Source: Sulfuricaulis sp040901545 (GTDB lineage Bacteria > Pseudomonadota > Gammaproteobacteria > Acidiferrobacterales > Sulfurifustaceae). Taken from it: a stretch of DNA of 64,000 bases. Both the position numbers and the translations under genes were made by a program. Where the stretch lies: contig NZ_JBBDYL010000059.1 in assembly GCF_040901545.1 (NCBI RefSeq), positions 1 to 64,000 on the forward strand, written 5' to 3'. The notes beneath the pieces are model-generated. The model saw nothing but the letters and a program-made list of their open reading frames with translations. It did not search any database and was not told where the DNA came from. Below, one piece after another: positions 1-8,173 of the stretch (positions within the stretch are counted from its first letter, which is position 1; every line of letters begins with the position of its first letter).

Positions 1-78
1 TTTCTTTGCGCGAACAAGGAAAAGTCACCTGCCGTGGGTCAGCCACCCACAAGTATGCGTCGCCGCAGGCGACACAAA

Positions 79-501
79 TTAAACGTCCACCACACATTGC
101 GCCACCCATTCACCATTACTTTCCTGCGCCACCCGCAATGCAGTGTAGGTCGCGCCCTTGATCTCGACGGCCATACGATGTTTCGCGGTATCCATCGGCT
201 CGCCCCAGGCGCGGGCGGTGAGCACATGGTCCTGCACGCGGACCTCGAAGCGACTGAAAAGCAGTTTGCGCGTCGCCATCTCATAAACCAGGGCATTGAG
301 CCAGTCTACCAGCAGCAATTCGTCGTCCGGCGCCTGACGCTTGATTTCCACCATTTCCGTCGCGTTCACTTGTGTCGGATCGGTGATGACCGCGGTCATG
401 GCGAGCGCTGCCTGCTCGAAGGCCTCGTCCCGGGTATTGCCGATGCCGCGTATGCCCATGTCGGCTTCGTGCGGAAAATGTTCCCAGCGCATGCTGCTCA
501 T
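79..501 (-). CDS. Archease (RtcB-activating protein family)
   Basis: About 140 residues, usual for archease, a small acidic protein that helps the RNA ligase RtcB through its guanylylation cycle. Family hallmarks are the opening 'WEHFPHEADMGIRG', the central 'LLLVDWLNALVYE' and the later 'VEIKGATYTALRV'. I chose the start at 501 because it overlaps the upstream PRTase stop as ATGA (498-501), a translational-coupling arrangement; a longer in-frame start at 570 lies inside that gene. No rtcB is visible in the window, so its partner must be elsewhere if present. A short hairpin (GTCGCC/GGCGAC) lies just past the stop, near 62-76. Confidence 0.88.
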   Translation of the reverse strand: MSSMRWEHFPHEADMGIRGIGNTRDEAFEQAALAMTAVITDPTQVNATEMVEIKRQAPDDELLLVDWLNALVYEMATRKLLFSRFEVRVQDHVLTARAWGEPMDTAKHRMAVEIKGATYTALRVAQESNGEWVAQCVVDV

Positions 502-1205
502 GCTATGTGCTGCATGTCGGGAAATGATTGCATGATCGCTGCGACCGTTGTTTCGCTTACGTCCGTCCACTGCTCGTACGCATCTGCCACGGCAAAACTC
601 ATTCCCTGGCGAATGTTGGGACAGTACAGCGAATCGACCAGAGCGGCAATGCGCGCCACGGCTTCGGCATGTCCGGTCGGTACGGCGATGCTGACCTTGT
701 CCGCTTCAAGGCGATGCAAGGCATCGACGGCAGTCTGCATCGTGAAACCGGAGGCCAGTCCATCGTCGACCAGGATGACGGCGTGCCGCGTGACATCGGG
801 TAGACGGCGGTCTCCGAAAAGTTGGTTTACGCGGTGTGCGACTTTTTCCTTTGTTCGCGCGATGCCGGTCTGCACCACCGTTTCCGACAGGCCCAGCGCC
901 GCGATCAGGTCCCGGTTGAGCCGCACGGTGCTATCGAAGGCCACGGCGCCGTATCCCGATTCCGTGTTCCATGGCAGCGTGATTTTGCTGACCACGGCCA
1001 GATCGAGCGCCAGCCCGAGCAGGCTCGCGATCTCCGCCGCTACCGGCACGCCGCCGGCCGGGATCGCGAGTATTAGCGTGTCCGTTCCCCGATGCTGTTC
1101 GAGCATGCCGGCCAGCACCACGCCAGCCTGCGTCCGGTCACGGAACACCCGCCCCCGGTTGCGCATTTCAGGAAGATCGAAAATCCTGCTCGCGGAGTCC
1201 GGCAT
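498..1205 (-). CDS. Phosphoribosyltransferase-domain protein
   Basis: A 235-residue type I PRTase-fold protein. The PRPP loop is 'AVILVDDGLASGFT' in the second half, with an N-terminal 'AIPAGGVPVAAEIA' loop typical of stand-alone PRTases next to stress and hydrolase genes. The base it uses cannot be told from sequence. It is translationally coupled to archease (ATGA overlap) and lies 86 bp downstream of the radical-SAM gene, so the three may form one minus-strand unit. A second PRTase of similar design lies at 3960-4622. Confidence 0.85.
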   Translation of the reverse strand: MPDSASRIFDLPEMRNRGRVFRDRTQAGVVLAGMLEQHRGTDTLILAIPAGGVPVAAEIASLLGLALDLAVVSKITLPWNTESGYGAVAFDSTVRLNRDLIAALGLSETVVQTGIARTKEKVAHRVNQLFGDRRLPDVTRHAVILVDDGLASGFTMQTAVDALHRLEADKVSIAVPTGHAEAVARIAALVDSLYCPNIRQGMSFAVADAYEQWTDVSETTVAAIMQSFPDMQHIA

Positions 1206-1291
1206 AAAAATACGTATAACACCATTTTCCCGGCTGAAACATGACGGCCGTCAAACCAGAAGCCTGCGAGAATGAAACAGCCGGAGCGAAA

Positions 1292-2395
1292 TCAGGCGGC
1301 GAAATTGGCCAGGCGTACCGGCAGCCGCCGCGCCCCCCAGTTGCCGGGCTTGGCCTCGAACACGCCGGCACAGGGAGTGCCGCAGGCCTTGCATTTGCCC
1401 TGGGCGTCGAGGTTCCACGCGGTCATGTTATACCAGTCGCGCCCGATAAGCCTGGTGCCGCAATGATGGCAATAAGTCGAATCGCCTGCTTCATTGTGCA
1501 CATTACCGGTGTACGCGTAGCGCACGCCGTTTTTCACGGCGATCTCGCGCGCCTTGATGAGTGTGGCCGCGGGCGTGGGAGGGATGTCACGCATTTTCCA
1601 GTCCGGATGAAACGCGGTGAAATGCATGGGCACGTCGGGCCCGAGATTTTCCATCACCCATCGCGTCATTTCCTCGATCTCCTTCTCCGAGTCATTGAGG
1701 CCGGGAATGAGCAAAGTCGTGATTTCAAACCATACGCTGGTTTCGTGTTTGAGATATTTGAGTGTATCGAGCACGGGTTGCAGATGCGCACCGGTGACTT
1801 TCCAATAGAATTCCTCCGTAAACGCCTTCAAATCCACGTTGGCCGCGTCCATATATTGATAAAACTCATGCCGCGGCTCCTCGCATATGTAACCCGCCGT
1901 GACCGCCACGGACTTTATTCCCAGTTCGCGACAGGCGATTGCCACATCGATCGCGTATTCCATGAAAATTACCGGATCATTGTAGGTATAGGCCACACTG
2001 CGACAATCTAGTTCCTTGGCCGCTTTGGCAATGGTTTCAGGGGAGGCCTGATCCATCAGTGTGTCGAGCTCGCGCGATTTACTGATGTCCCAGTTCTGGC
2101 AGAATTTGCAGGCGAGATTGCACCCGGCCGTGCCGAAGGAAAGGACCGGCGTGCCGGGGAGGAAATGATTGAGCGGTTTTTTCTCGATGGGATCGACGCA
2201 ATAACCGCTCGAACGCCCGTAAGTGGTCAACACGATCTGACCGTGATGGTTAGCGCGCACGAAGCACAACCCGCGCTGGCCCTCGTGGAGCTTGCAATAA
2301 CGCGGGCACACGTCGCATTGCACCCGTCCGTCTTCAAGCCGGTGCCAGTATTTCGTCGGGGTTAGCGATCCCGTATCGAGGTTTTCCGCTGCCAT
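1292..2395 (-). CDS. amrS: AmmeMemoRadiSam system radical SAM enzyme
   Basis: A 367-residue radical SAM enzyme. The 4Fe-4S/SAM motif is 'CNLACKFCQNW' (CxxxCxxC), near residues 90-100. A cysteine-rich N-terminal part ('CDVCPRYCKLHEGQRGLC') and a C-terminal 'CHHCGTRLIGRDWY' / 'CKACGTPCAG' region suggest extra metal or cluster sites, as in the family. It is divergently placed to amrB and amrA, the two partners after which the system is named. The substrate of this conserved trio is unknown. The 124 bp between the divergent starts probably hold both promoters. Confidence 0.93.
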   Translation of the reverse strand: MAAENLDTGSLTPTKYWHRLEDGRVQCDVCPRYCKLHEGQRGLCFVRANHHGQIVLTTYGRSSGYCVDPIEKKPLNHFLPGTPVLSFGTAGCNLACKFCQNWDISKSRELDTLMDQASPETIAKAAKELDCRSVAYTYNDPVIFMEYAIDVAIACRELGIKSVAVTAGYICEEPRHEFYQYMDAANVDLKAFTEEFYWKVTGAHLQPVLDTLKYLKHETSVWFEITTLLIPGLNDSEKEIEEMTRWVMENLGPDVPMHFTAFHPDWKMRDIPPTPAATLIKAREIAVKNGVRYAYTGNVHNEAGDSTYCHHCGTRLIGRDWYNMTAWNLDAQGKCKACGTPCAGVFEAKPGNWGARRLPVRLANFAA

Positions 2396-2519
2396 AAACC
2401 GGTTGATATAAGCGGCTGCAAAAGGTTCAAATAAATATTCATCCTACGCCGATGATGTTTCGCTTGAAATGTGTTTCATTCGGATACATTGTAATGGTAG
2501 TTCTCCGGCGGAAAACAAC

Positions 2520-3305
2520 ATGCCAAGCGTGCGAAACCCGGCGGTGGCCGGCCTGTTTTACCCCCGTGACCCGCGTGAATTGCACGCGATGGTAGGGGAG
2601 TACCTCAGTTCGGCGCAGGCGGCGGGAGCGGTTCCCAAGGCCATCATTGCGCCGCATGCGGGTTATATTTACTCCGGCCCCATCGCGGCCTCGGCCTATT
2701 TGCGCATCAAGCCGGCGCGCGGGCGCATCACGCGCGTCGTGCTGCTCGGGCCGGCGCACCGGGTCGGCTTCCATGGGCTCGCGCTTTCCAGCGCCGATTA
2801 CTTCCTGACGCCCCTAGGGCGCGTTCCCGTGGACCAGGAGGCGGTCGAAAAAATATCCCGTCTCCCCCAGGTGCACGAGATGGACGCCGCCCACGCGCAG
2901 GAACACAGCCTGGAAGTGCATCTGCCGTTTCTGCAGGAAGTGCTGGGAGAGTTCAACCTGGTGCCACTGGTCGTGGGGGATGCCGAACCCGGCGAAGTGG
3001 CCGAAGTGCTTGAGCTCCTCTGGGGCGGGCCGGAAACGCTGATCGTCATCAGCTCGGACCTCAGTCACTACCACGATTATAAAACCGCTCAAAAGCTGGA
3101 TCGCGCAACCTCGCAGGCGATCGAGCAATTACGGCCGGAGGATATCCAGTACGATCATGCCTGCGGGCGCAACCCGGTGAACGGCCTGTTGCACATGGCG
3201 CGAAAACGGGGTCTCAAGGCCAAGACCGTCGATTTGCGCAACTCCGGTGATACGGCCGGAACGCAGGATCGGGTGGTGGGCTATGGCGCATACATCTTTG
3301 AGTAA
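2520..3305 (+). CDS. amrB: AmmeMemoRadiSam system protein B (Memo family)
   Basis: A 261-residue Memo-like protein, related in fold to class III extradiol dioxygenases. The N-terminal 'VRNPAVAGLFYPRDP', the metal-site segment 'IIAPHAGYIYSGP', 'AHAQEHSLEVHLPFL' and 'VISSDLSHYHDY' are all present. I prefer the start at 2520 over the upstream in-frame ATG at 2469 because the family begins at MPSVRNPAVAG. Its 3' end overlaps amrA by about 23 bp, indicating coupled expression. Confidence 0.92.
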   Translation: MPSVRNPAVAGLFYPRDPRELHAMVGEYLSSAQAAGAVPKAIIAPHAGYIYSGPIAASAYLRIKPARGRITRVVLLGPAHRVGFHGLALSSADYFLTPLGRVPVDQEAVEKISRLPQVHEMDAAHAQEHSLEVHLPFLQEVLGEFNLVPLVVGDAEPGEVAEVLELLWGGPETLIVISSDLSHYHDYKTAQKLDRATSQAIEQLRPEDIQYDHACGRNPVNGLLHMARKRGLKAKTVDLRNSGDTAGTQDRVVGYGAYIFE

Positions 3306-3867
3306 TATTTCCTTTATACTCGCGCCGCCGCACAAACAGCAGCTTCTGGAATTGGCGGGGGATTCAATCAGGAAAGGCTTGTGCGGCGAGACCCTCGATA
3401 TCCGTCAGACCGATTACCCGGAACCGTTGCGTGTTCTGCGCGCCACGTTCGTCACTTTGCATGTCGACGAAAAACTCCGTGGTTGCATCGGCACCATCGA
3501 AGCGCGCAAACCGCTGGTAGAGGATGTGGCGAGCAATGCCTGGGGCGCCGCATTCCGGGATACGCGGTTTTCGGCGCTCACTTGGACGGAATATGAGCGC
3601 CTCGACATACACATTTCCGTATTGAGCCAGCCGGAACCGTTGCAGTTTTCCTCCGAGGAAGAACTGCTGGCGCAGCTGCGTCCGCGGGTGGATGGGCTGA
3701 TCATCGAGGAAGGTTATCACCGCGGGACGTTTCTGCCATCGGTGTGGGAACAGCTGCCCACGCCACATGAATTCCTGCAGAACCTCAAGCACAAAGCCGG
3801 CCTGGCCCCCGATTACTGGTCGAGCCGCATCCGTGTGCGGCGCTACACCACCGAATCCATTCCTTGA
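3283..3867 (+). CDS. amrA: AmmeMemoRadiSam system protein A (AMMECR1 domain)
   Basis: A 194-residue AMMECR1-domain protein. The signature 'LRGCIGTIEARKPL' and the later 'DGLIIEEGYHRGTFLPSVWEQ' are clear. The start at 3283 (MAHTSLSN) lies inside the end of amrB; another ATG 36 bp upstream is possible but lies deeper in amrB. AMMECR1 proteins have no agreed biochemical role, but the amrA-amrB-amrS trio is conserved. The next gene downstream starts 92 bp away and has its own FNR-like site, so the operon probably ends here. Confidence 0.92.
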   Translation: MAHTSLSNISFILAPPHKQQLLELAGDSIRKGLCGETLDIRQTDYPEPLRVLRATFVTLHVDEKLRGCIGTIEARKPLVEDVASNAWGAAFRDTRFSALTWTEYERLDIHISVLSQPEPLQFSSEEELLAQLRPRVDGLIIEEGYHRGTFLPSVWEQLPTPHEFLQNLKHKAGLAPDYWSSRIRVRRYTTESIP

Positions 3868-3885
3868 GCGTGACGCCGCGCGATA

Positions 3886-3899
3886 TTGATCCTTATCAA
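3886..3899. promoter_or_regulatory. Perfect FNR/Anr-type box
   Basis: TTGATCCTTATCAA matches the FNR consensus TTGAT-N4-ATCAA at all ten defined positions. Its centre is about 31 bp from a TAATCT -10-like hexamer at 3921-3926, which fits a class II FNR promoter (box near -41.5) for the PRTase gene at 3960. The same -10 hexamer and spacing recur at the Hsp20 gene. Confidence 0.72.
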
Positions 3900-3959
3900 G
3901 GACGGATCGCCACAAAGGAATAATCTGGTTTTTTATCCAGGCCGGAGAGGGGTTTTGCC

Positions 3960-4622
3960 ATGCGCTTCCGGGACCGCGCCGACGCGGGCGAGCAGCTTGC
4001 GCAGGCGCTGAAAAAATATCAGCGCCAGGACGGCGTGGTGTATGCCTTGCCGCGTGGCGGTGTGGTGTTGGGCGCGATCGTGGCGCGCGCCTTGGACATG
4101 CCGCTTGATCTCCTCATCCCCCGGAAAATCGGTCATCCCCTGCAACCCGAATACGCTATCTGTGCGATCGTGGAAAACGGCGAGATGGCGTGCAACCAGC
4201 AGGAAGTCGCGCGTGTGGATCCGAGGTGGTTCCAGCAGGTAGTGGCGGCCGAACGTCACGAGGCACGTCGCCGCCGCGAGTTGTATCTGGGTGGGCGTGA
4301 GCCGGAGCCGGTCAAAGGAAAGACGGCGATCATCGTGGACGACGGTATTGCCACGGGTCTTACCATGGAAGTCGCCATCCGCGACGCCAAACGCCGCAAG
4401 CCGGCGCAACTCGTGGTCGCGGTACCGGTGGCGCCTCCCGATACCGTGGAGCAGTTGTCGCGCGAGGTGGACGATTTCGTTGTACTGGATCGTTCTCGCC
4501 ATTATCTGGGTGCGGTCGGCGCGTATTACGACTATTTCAACCAAACGACCGATGACGAAGTGATCGAGCTGCTGCGGTCAGCGGTGGCGGCAGAAAGGCG
4601 TAAAGTCCATGACCGGCGCTAG
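3960..4622 (+). CDS. Phosphoribosyltransferase-domain protein
   Basis: A 220-residue PRTase-fold protein. 'VVYALPRGGVVLGAIVA' is the N-terminal loop and 'AIIVDDGIATGLT' the PRPP loop. The substrate is not deducible. It heads a tightly packed plus-strand operon: its stop overlaps the following hydrolase by 14 bp, and that gene overlaps the third as ATGA. An FNR-like box sits about 67 bp upstream of the start. PRTases paired with a dienelactone-hydrolase-like protein are a recurring arrangement in proteobacterial stress clusters (family knowledge). Confidence 0.88.
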   Translation: MRFRDRADAGEQLAQALKKYQRQDGVVYALPRGGVVLGAIVARALDMPLDLLIPRKIGHPLQPEYAICAIVENGEMACNQQEVARVDPRWFQQVVAAERHEARRRRELYLGGREPEPVKGKTAIIVDDGIATGLTMEVAIRDAKRRKPAQLVVAVPVAPPDTVEQLSREVDDFVVLDRSRHYLGAVGAYYDYFNQTTDDEVIELLRSAVAAERRKVHDRR

Positions 4623-5271
4623 CCGCGTAGAACTAGTCAGGATCACCATGGATGCTAACGTCCATGAAGGCATGCTCGCGCTCCCGTCGGGGGCCAAAGG
4701 CATTGTGCTGTTTGCGCACGGAAGCGGCAGCGGCCGCCTGAGCCCGCGCAACAACTACGTCGCCGGCGTATTGCGCGAGCATGGCGTCGCCACGCTGTTA
4801 TTCGATCTGTTGACGGAAGCAGAAGACCGGATTTACGAGAATCGCTTCGATATCGATCTGCTCACGCGGCGCCTGCTCCTGGCCACGCAATGGGCCGGTC
4901 AACAGGCAGCCACGCGCGAGCTGGTAATCGGCTATTTCGGCGCCAGCACCGGCGCGGCGGCGGCGCTCAAGGCGGCCGCCAACCTCGAGCCGAAGATTCG
5001 CGCCGTGGTGTCGCGCGGTGGTCGCCCCGACCTGGCGCTCGACGAACTTCCGCACGTGCAGGCGCCGACGCTGCTGATTGTGGGCGGTAACGACACGGCT
5101 GTAATCGATCTCAACCGTACCGCGTACCGGGAGCTGCGCGCTGAAAAGGAATTGAAAATCATCCCCGGTGCCACGCATCTGTTCGAGGAGCCCGGGACGC
5201 TCGAGCAGGTTGCCACCGCTGCGGCTCGCTGGTTCGAGCGGCATCTGACTGGAACAAGAACGGAAACATGA
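4609..5271 (+). CDS. Alpha/beta hydrolase (dienelactone hydrolase-like)
   Basis: A 220-residue alpha/beta hydrolase. The oxyanion region is 'LFAHGSGSGRLSPRNN', the nucleophile elbow 'GYFGASTGAAAAL' (G-x-S-x-G with Ser in GAS), the acid lies in 'IVGGNDTAVID' and the catalytic His in 'IPGATHLFEEPG'. There is no signal peptide, so it is cytoplasmic. It overlaps the genes on both sides and is probably co-translated with the PRTase. Its substrate is unknown. Confidence 0.86.
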   Translation: MTGASRVELVRITMDANVHEGMLALPSGAKGIVLFAHGSGSGRLSPRNNYVAGVLREHGVATLLFDLLTEAEDRIYENRFDIDLLTRRLLLATQWAGQQAATRELVIGYFGASTGAAAALKAAANLEPKIRAVVSRGGRPDLALDELPHVQAPTLLIVGGNDTAVIDLNRTAYRELRAEKELKIIPGATHLFEEPGTLEQVATAAARWFERHLTGTRTET

Positions 5272-6296
5272 AACCGCTATCCAGGACTGAAACTGTTTTG
5301 GATCAGGAGGCAAGGGTCGCGCTCCTCCGGCAGAAGCAAACGTATCCGGAGAAACCGGCGCGCATTGAAGTCATCGAAACCCACATGTCATGGGTTTTCC
5401 TGACGCCGCACCATGCCTTCAAACTCAAGAAGCCGGTGCGTTACGATTATCTCGATTACAGCACCCTCGCGGCGAGAAAGAAGAACTGCGAAGAGGAAGT
5501 GCGGTTGAACCAGCGCCTCGCACCGGGCGTGTATCGGGGTATCGTTGCGCTCACGTTGGATACGCGGGGTGCAGCGCGGATCGAAGGACAGGGAGAGGTT
5601 GTTGACTGGCTCGTAAAGATGCGCCGGCTACCGGCGGAGCGGATGCTGGATTATCTGATCCGGCATCAGTCACTTGGGCCTGTGGAAACACATGCGGTTG
5701 CGGAAGTACTCGCCCATTTTTACCGGGAATGCGCTGCGTTGAAGATTGACGCCGGTGAATACCTCAGTCGTTACGAGCGCAATGTCCACGTCAATCATGA
5801 CGCGCTGGCTAATCCGTTATACGGCCTGCCCGTTGCATTGGTCGAGGCCGTGCATGCGGCACAGAAGAAATTTCTGCAATGCACGCCGGCGCTGCTTGAC
5901 CGCCGAACCGCGGAAGAAAGAATCGTCGAAGGTCATGGCGATCTGCGTCCGGAGCATGTCTGTCTTGAGTCACCACCGGTGATATTCGATCGTCTGGAAT
6001 TCAATCGCGCATTCCGGGTTGTCGACGCGGTGGAAGAACTCGCGTTTCTCGCCATGGAGTGCGAACGCCTCGGCGCGCCGCGAATCGAGGAGGAGTTTTT
6101 CGCGGTGTACCGCCGGATCACCGGCGACTATCCACCGCCGCAACTTGTCTGTTTCTACAAAGCGTATCGCGCCTGTGTGCGCGCGCGGTTGGCGATCTGG
6201 CACTTGCACGATGCTGCGGAAAACGCCTGGCCCCGCTGGCGTCACGTCGCCGAGGAGTATCTGCTTCTGGCCGAAAGTTATACCGGGAAGTTTTGA
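5268..6296 (+). CDS. Aminoglycoside phosphotransferase-fold protein
   Basis: A 342-residue protein resembling the N-terminal kinase half of the 'bifunctional aminoglycoside phosphotransferase/ATP-binding protein' family. The Brenner-type motif appears as 'EGHGDLRPEHVCL' (HGD, with H replacing the usual N) and the metal motif as 'IFDRLEFN'. The C-terminal P-loop kinase domain found in the two-domain members is absent. Being chromosomal and operonic with a PRTase and a hydrolase, it is unlikely to be a drug-resistance gene. Start is by ATGA overlap with the hydrolase. Confidence 0.8.
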   Translation: MKPLSRTETVLDQEARVALLRQKQTYPEKPARIEVIETHMSWVFLTPHHAFKLKKPVRYDYLDYSTLAARKKNCEEEVRLNQRLAPGVYRGIVALTLDTRGAARIEGQGEVVDWLVKMRRLPAERMLDYLIRHQSLGPVETHAVAEVLAHFYRECAALKIDAGEYLSRYERNVHVNHDALANPLYGLPVALVEAVHAAQKKFLQCTPALLDRRTAEERIVEGHGDLRPEHVCLESPPVIFDRLEFNRAFRVVDAVEELAFLAMECERLGAPRIEEEFFAVYRRITGDYPPPQLVCFYKAYRACVRARLAIWHLHDAAENAWPRWRHVAEEYLLLAESYTGKF

Positions 6297-6300
6297 ATAT

Positions 6301-6388
6301 GTAGGGCGGGTTAGCGCCTGCTTTTTGGCGCGTAACCCGCCATAAAGGTTACGGCAGGTTACGGCAAAAAACGCCTGACTCGCCCTAC
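6301..6388. terminator. Nested palindrome between convergent genes
   Basis: An inner hairpin (GGCGGGTTA 6305-6313 / TAACCCGCC 6333-6341, extended by GCGCC/GGCGC) is enclosed by an outer stem GTAGGGCG (6301-6308) / CGCCCTAC (6381-6388). It fills the gap between the convergent phosphotransferase-fold and PRPP synthetase genes. It may act as a bidirectional terminator. The GTAGGGCGGGTTA...TAACCCGCC layout also looks like a dispersed palindromic repeat. Confidence 0.6.
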
Positions 6389-6395
6389 GTGAGTA

Positions 6396-7382
6396 TTAAA
6401 TTTCCAACAATTCCACCAGCGACCCGCCAGTGTGAATGCGCCGGATCGCCTCGGCAAACAACGGCGCGGCGGGCAGCACCACGAGCTTTTTTCGGGACAG
6501 TTCTGCATCGAGGCGCCACGGGGGGACGCTGTCGGTAACGACGATCCTGTCGAGTTCGGTCCCGGTCAACAGGTGAAGCGAGTCGCCGGTGAACAGGCCG
6601 TGGGTGGCGGCGGCAAAGACTTGTGTCGCGCCCCGATCGCGGCAGGCGATCGCGGCTTGCAACAGCGTGCCACCGGTGCTGATCAGGTCGTCGATGATAA
6701 TCGCAGTTTCGCCAACGTCTCCCGCCAGCCTGCCGGTGCGCAACATTCCCCGCGCGCGCGCCTTTTCCATGAAGGCCAGAGTCGGTTCCTGGTCCAGGGT
6801 CCGCGCCAGCGCCTGACGGAAGCGTTCGGCCCGCTTGATGCCGCCGATGTCCGGCGACACCACCGTGACACGCGGCTCGGTCTTCAACAGCGGCGCCCAA
6901 TGCGCCACGAACAGTTTCGTTGCTTCCAGATGGTCGGTATGGCAACGGAAGGCGTTCTGAAACGCCGCGAGATTGTGCACGTCCAGGGTGAGCACGCGGT
7001 CGGTGCCCACGGCCTCGAACAGCTGGGCCACGTAGCGTGTCATGACCGGGTCGCGCGTTTGGGTTTTGGCGTCTTTGCGCGCGTAAGCGAGATAGGGGAC
7101 CACGGCCGTGACGCACGCGGCGGAGGCGTCCCTGAGCGCGCCGATGAAAAACAGCAACCGTAACAGTTTGTCGTTTCCGCTTTCTTTGGCATCCGCGTAC
7201 AGTGACTGGATGACGAAAACGTCCCGGTTGCGAATATTCACCAGCGGGCGGGATTTGTGTTCACCGTCCTCGAATTCCCTTTCCTCGTGCTCGCTTAAAT
7301 TAATACCGAGTCGCTGCGCCACGTTTTCGCCGAATGCACGGCTGGCGTGAAGGGCAAAAAGGACTGGTTTGTCGTGGTTCAT
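6396..7382 (-). CDS. Ribose-phosphate diphosphokinase (divergent Prs)
   Basis: A 328-residue PRPP synthetase homologue that would make PRPP from ribose 5-phosphate and ATP. Visible motifs are 'EFEDGEHKSRP', the catalytic-loop region 'PYLAYARKDAKTQTRDP' and the PRPP loop 'AIIIDDLISTGGT'. The loop sequences differ from housekeeping Prs ('YARQDR...'), so this is probably a specialised paralogue. Start 7382 (MNHDKPVLF) is preferred to 7439 because the shorter form fits the family. It lies among PRTases that consume PRPP and diverges from an FNR-like box at 7446. Confidence 0.88.
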   Translation of the reverse strand: MNHDKPVLFALHASRAFGENVAQRLGINLSEHEEREFEDGEHKSRPLVNIRNRDVFVIQSLYADAKESGNDKLLRLLFFIGALRDASAACVTAVVPYLAYARKDAKTQTRDPVMTRYVAQLFEAVGTDRVLTLDVHNLAAFQNAFRCHTDHLEATKLFVAHWAPLLKTEPRVTVVSPDIGGIKRAERFRQALARTLDQEPTLAFMEKARARGMLRTGRLAGDVGETAIIIDDLISTGGTLLQAAIACRDRGATQVFAAATHGLFTGDSLHLLTGTELDRIVVTDSVPPWRLDAELSRKKLVVLPAAPLFAEAIRRIHTGGSLVELLEI

Positions 7383-7445
7383 CGCTTTTTCCGCCGGTTG
7401 GTTCCCCTGTAGAATCACTCTACATCCGATTCTATGCACTTATCT

Positions 7446-7459
7446 TTGACAGGGATCAA
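7446..7459. promoter_or_regulatory. FNR/Anr-type box (9 of 10)
   Basis: TTGACAGGGATCAA differs from TTGAT-N4-ATCAA at one position. TAAAAT at 7479-7484 lies about 29 bp downstream, centre to centre, giving a plausible class II promoter for the gene at 7527. The site lies between divergent genes, so it could also affect the prs-like gene. Confidence 0.55.
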
Positions 7460-7526
7460 TGACCGCCCGCCGGATATATAAAATGATACGCGGACAGATT
7501 CACCGCCGAAGATGAGGAGGCGCGTT

Positions 7527-7880
7527 ATGCCGACATCCCTCAAACCCGTGGTATTACAATGGTATCGGCACCTGGACAAGGGCCAGCAGTTCTATGTGAC
7601 CGCCATCGATGAAGAGGAAGGCACCATCGAAATCCAGCATTTTGACGGCGATGTGGAAGAAATGGATTTCGATGATTGGCATAATCTTGCCATCAAGACT
7701 ATCGAGCCACCCGAGGACTGGACCGGGCCGATGGATGATGTCGAACGTGACGATCTCGGTTATACCGAAACGGGCATGACACCCGAAGACTGGGCCGAAC
7801 CCCTGGGAGAAAAAGGCGAATCGACGGAGGCAGAGGCGGAAGCAGAGCGCCGCGAGGAAGAAGAAGGCACGGAGGAGTGA
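7527..7880 (+). CDS. Small acidic protein, DUF6763-like
   Basis: A 117-residue, strongly acidic soluble protein with a conserved-looking N-terminal domain ('QWYRHLDKGQQFYVTAID', 'IEIQHFDGDVEEMDFDDW') and a low-complexity Glu-rich tail. I relate it to DUF6763 from memory; its function is unknown. The start at 7527 is fixed by AGGAGG at 7515-7520, six bases upstream; the in-frame ATG at 7512 lies before that site. An FNR-like box stands upstream. Confidence 0.78.
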   Translation: MPTSLKPVVLQWYRHLDKGQQFYVTAIDEEEGTIEIQHFDGDVEEMDFDDWHNLAIKTIEPPEDWTGPMDDVERDDLGYTETGMTPEDWAEPLGEKGESTEAEAEAERREEEEGTEE

Positions 7881-8173
7881 TGACCGCAATTCTCCTGGGT
7901 TGGGCGATGCCACGGGATGGGTAGGAGTGTGCCGCTGAATCTGTAAAGGTACTTGTCAAAATGCCGCAGAAATACTGCCTTGTGTATTCCCGTCACGATA
8001 GCGCGTGTATCTCATCAAGATCGTTTTGCGCCGATAAATTACGTACGGTTCTGGGACCGCGCACGTTTTGATAATAATCAATGCAAATCTGCTTTTTGTT
8101 TATTAATCTAACTAACGTAATAATGTAACAGGGAATAGATATTATCTGCATTTTCCTAAAAGGAGGTTTTGTC
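7881..8173. other. Intergenic region upstream of hsp20
   Basis: About 290 bp with no credible gene. The distal part is AT-rich and contains a perfect FNR-type box (8068-8081), a TAATCT -10 candidate at 8104-8109 and a strong ribosome-binding site (AGGAGG, 8161-8166) just before the Hsp20 start. Confidence 0.7.
8068..8081. promoter_or_regulatory. Perfect FNR/Anr-type box
   Basis: TTGATAATAATCAA matches TTGAT-N4-ATCAA at all ten defined positions. TAATCT at 8104-8109 is centred 32 bp downstream, the spacing expected of a class II FNR-activated promoter. It would drive hsp20 and, by close spacing, the four genes after it (8721-11560). Confidence 0.75.

Noticed and set aside
34..1275. Long plus-strand open frame opposite archease and the PRTase
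   Set aside because: It is antisense to two well-recognised genes, has no family resemblance and its composition is that of a reverse frame.
5268..6296. Aminoglycoside resistance gene
   Set aside because: The fold is that of the phosphotransferase superfamily, but the operon context and altered motif (HGDLRPEH) point to another small-molecule kinase-like role.
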